DNA of 64,000 bases, from NCBI GenBank assembly GCA_037200885.1, contig JBBCIN010000001.1, forward strand, positions 806,001 to 870,000. The letters are read 5' to 3'. This document shows positions 63,777 through 64,000 of this stretch, in pieces; position 1 is the stretch's first letter; the number at the start of each line of letters is the position of its first letter. The notes beneath the pieces are model-generated. The model worked only from the letters and a program-made list of their open reading frames with translations. It was not told the origin of the DNA and ran no database searches. Origin of the DNA: PMG-095 sp037200885. GTDB lineage: Bacteria > Myxococcota_A > Polyangia > Polyangiales > Polyangiaceae. Both the position numbers and the translations under genes were made by a program.

Positions 63777-64000
63777 TTACACGCCGATGACGCGATTCGC
63801 GTAGCTCATCACCAAATACATCGTGAGATTCGTGCTACCCGGGTTGCGATACGAGTGCGGTACATCCGCTTCGAAGAAGATGGCGTCCCCCGTGCCGAGC
63901 TGGTGGCGTACTTTGCCGACGGCTAGCTCTAGAGCACCGCTGGTGACGACCAAGTTCTCCGTCGTACCGACGGGATGTGCGTCGGCTTCTTCGATCGAGT
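63777..64000 (-). CDS. Cupin-domain protein, partial (probable XRE-cupin regulator)
   Basis: The 3' end of a gene entering from the right edge, stop at 63777-63779. The 74 residues read SIEEADAHPVGTTENLVVTS, GALELAVGKVRHQLGTGDAI, FFEADVPHSYRNPGSTNLTM and YLVMSYANRVIGV, a cupin beta-barrel with the second-motif pattern GDAIFFEADVPHSYRN. C-terminal cupin domains of this type commonly follow an N-terminal XRE HTH in regulators such as PuuR-like proteins; that part lies outside the window. Confidence 0.75.
   Translation of the reverse strand, partial: SIEEADAHPVGTTENLVVTSGALELAVGKVRHQLGTGDAIFFEADVPHSYRNPGSTNLTMYLVMSYANRVIGV

Overview
The window is high-GC, densely coded bacterial DNA. A family 2A encapsulin with a cysteine desulfurase cargo, an RCC1-type Cys-rich protein remnant and Sel1-type lipoproteins suggest a myxobacterium-like member of Myxococcota (Polyangia); this is an inference from gene content, with no rRNA or marker gene to prove it. 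Ordinary chromosome appears at the far left edge (an SRPBCC gene end) and from about 50.6 kb to the right edge. Between them lies about 50 kb of accessory DNA.

Regions from left to right. 0.1-5.0 kb: an RCC1 gene remnant cut by an old IS21-family element, which is itself interrupted by a younger IS21-family element (1919-4530, 7-bp target duplication). 5.08-11.27 kb: a CRISPR array with 85 repeats. 11.3-21.6 kb: a leftward type I-G (formerly I-U) cas locus, csb1-csb2-cas3-csb3-like, then an oppositely oriented MNT/HEPN toxin-antitoxin pair, then cas4-cas1 and cas2, ending at the array leader. 21.6-21.8 kb: upstream of csb1, a degenerate repeat-spacer-repeat whose spacer partly matches the csb1 promoter next to a TTC motif. 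This looks like a crRNA-guided brake on the cas operon and is the main finding. 21.9-30 kb: a DUF433/DUF5615 toxin-antitoxin-like pair, a WYL regulator and an AddA/AddB-like helicase-nuclease operon. 30-38.3 kb: a tyrosine recombinase, an excisionase with a dead integrase (tandem duplication plus a stop at the catalytic Tyr), a RelE/ParE pair, and a Sel1 lipoprotein gene split by an IS66-family element.

38.3-50.7 kb is an element integrated in the initiator tRNA-Met gene. It has 50-bp direct repeats at both ends, an intact integrase beside the tRNA, excisionase and XRE genes, an HUH-type Rep, and decayed resolvase and terminase genes. Its distal part carries an apparently co-transcribed set thyX - GHKL ATPase - PRTase-like/zinc-ribbon protein, which I do not recognise as a named system and which is a candidate defence or conflict cassette. 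50.9-64 kb holds core genes: Rrf2 regulator, AAA+ regulator, ribBA, MFS transporter, LON-domain protein, OYE reductase, dienelactone hydrolase, aldo/keto reductase, the encapsulin-cysteine desulfurase-rhodanese sulfur cluster, and a cupin gene cut by the edge.

Frameshifts and stops cluster in the mobile genes. The cas, addAB and core genes are open, so the pattern looks like real decay, although a few shifts fall in homopolymers and could be sequencing errors. The cas genes, leader and array all run leftwards. The array's crRNA sense ends in the handle ATTGAAGC, and two overlapping spacers independently give a 5'-TTC PAM, the same motif that flanks the promoter match.
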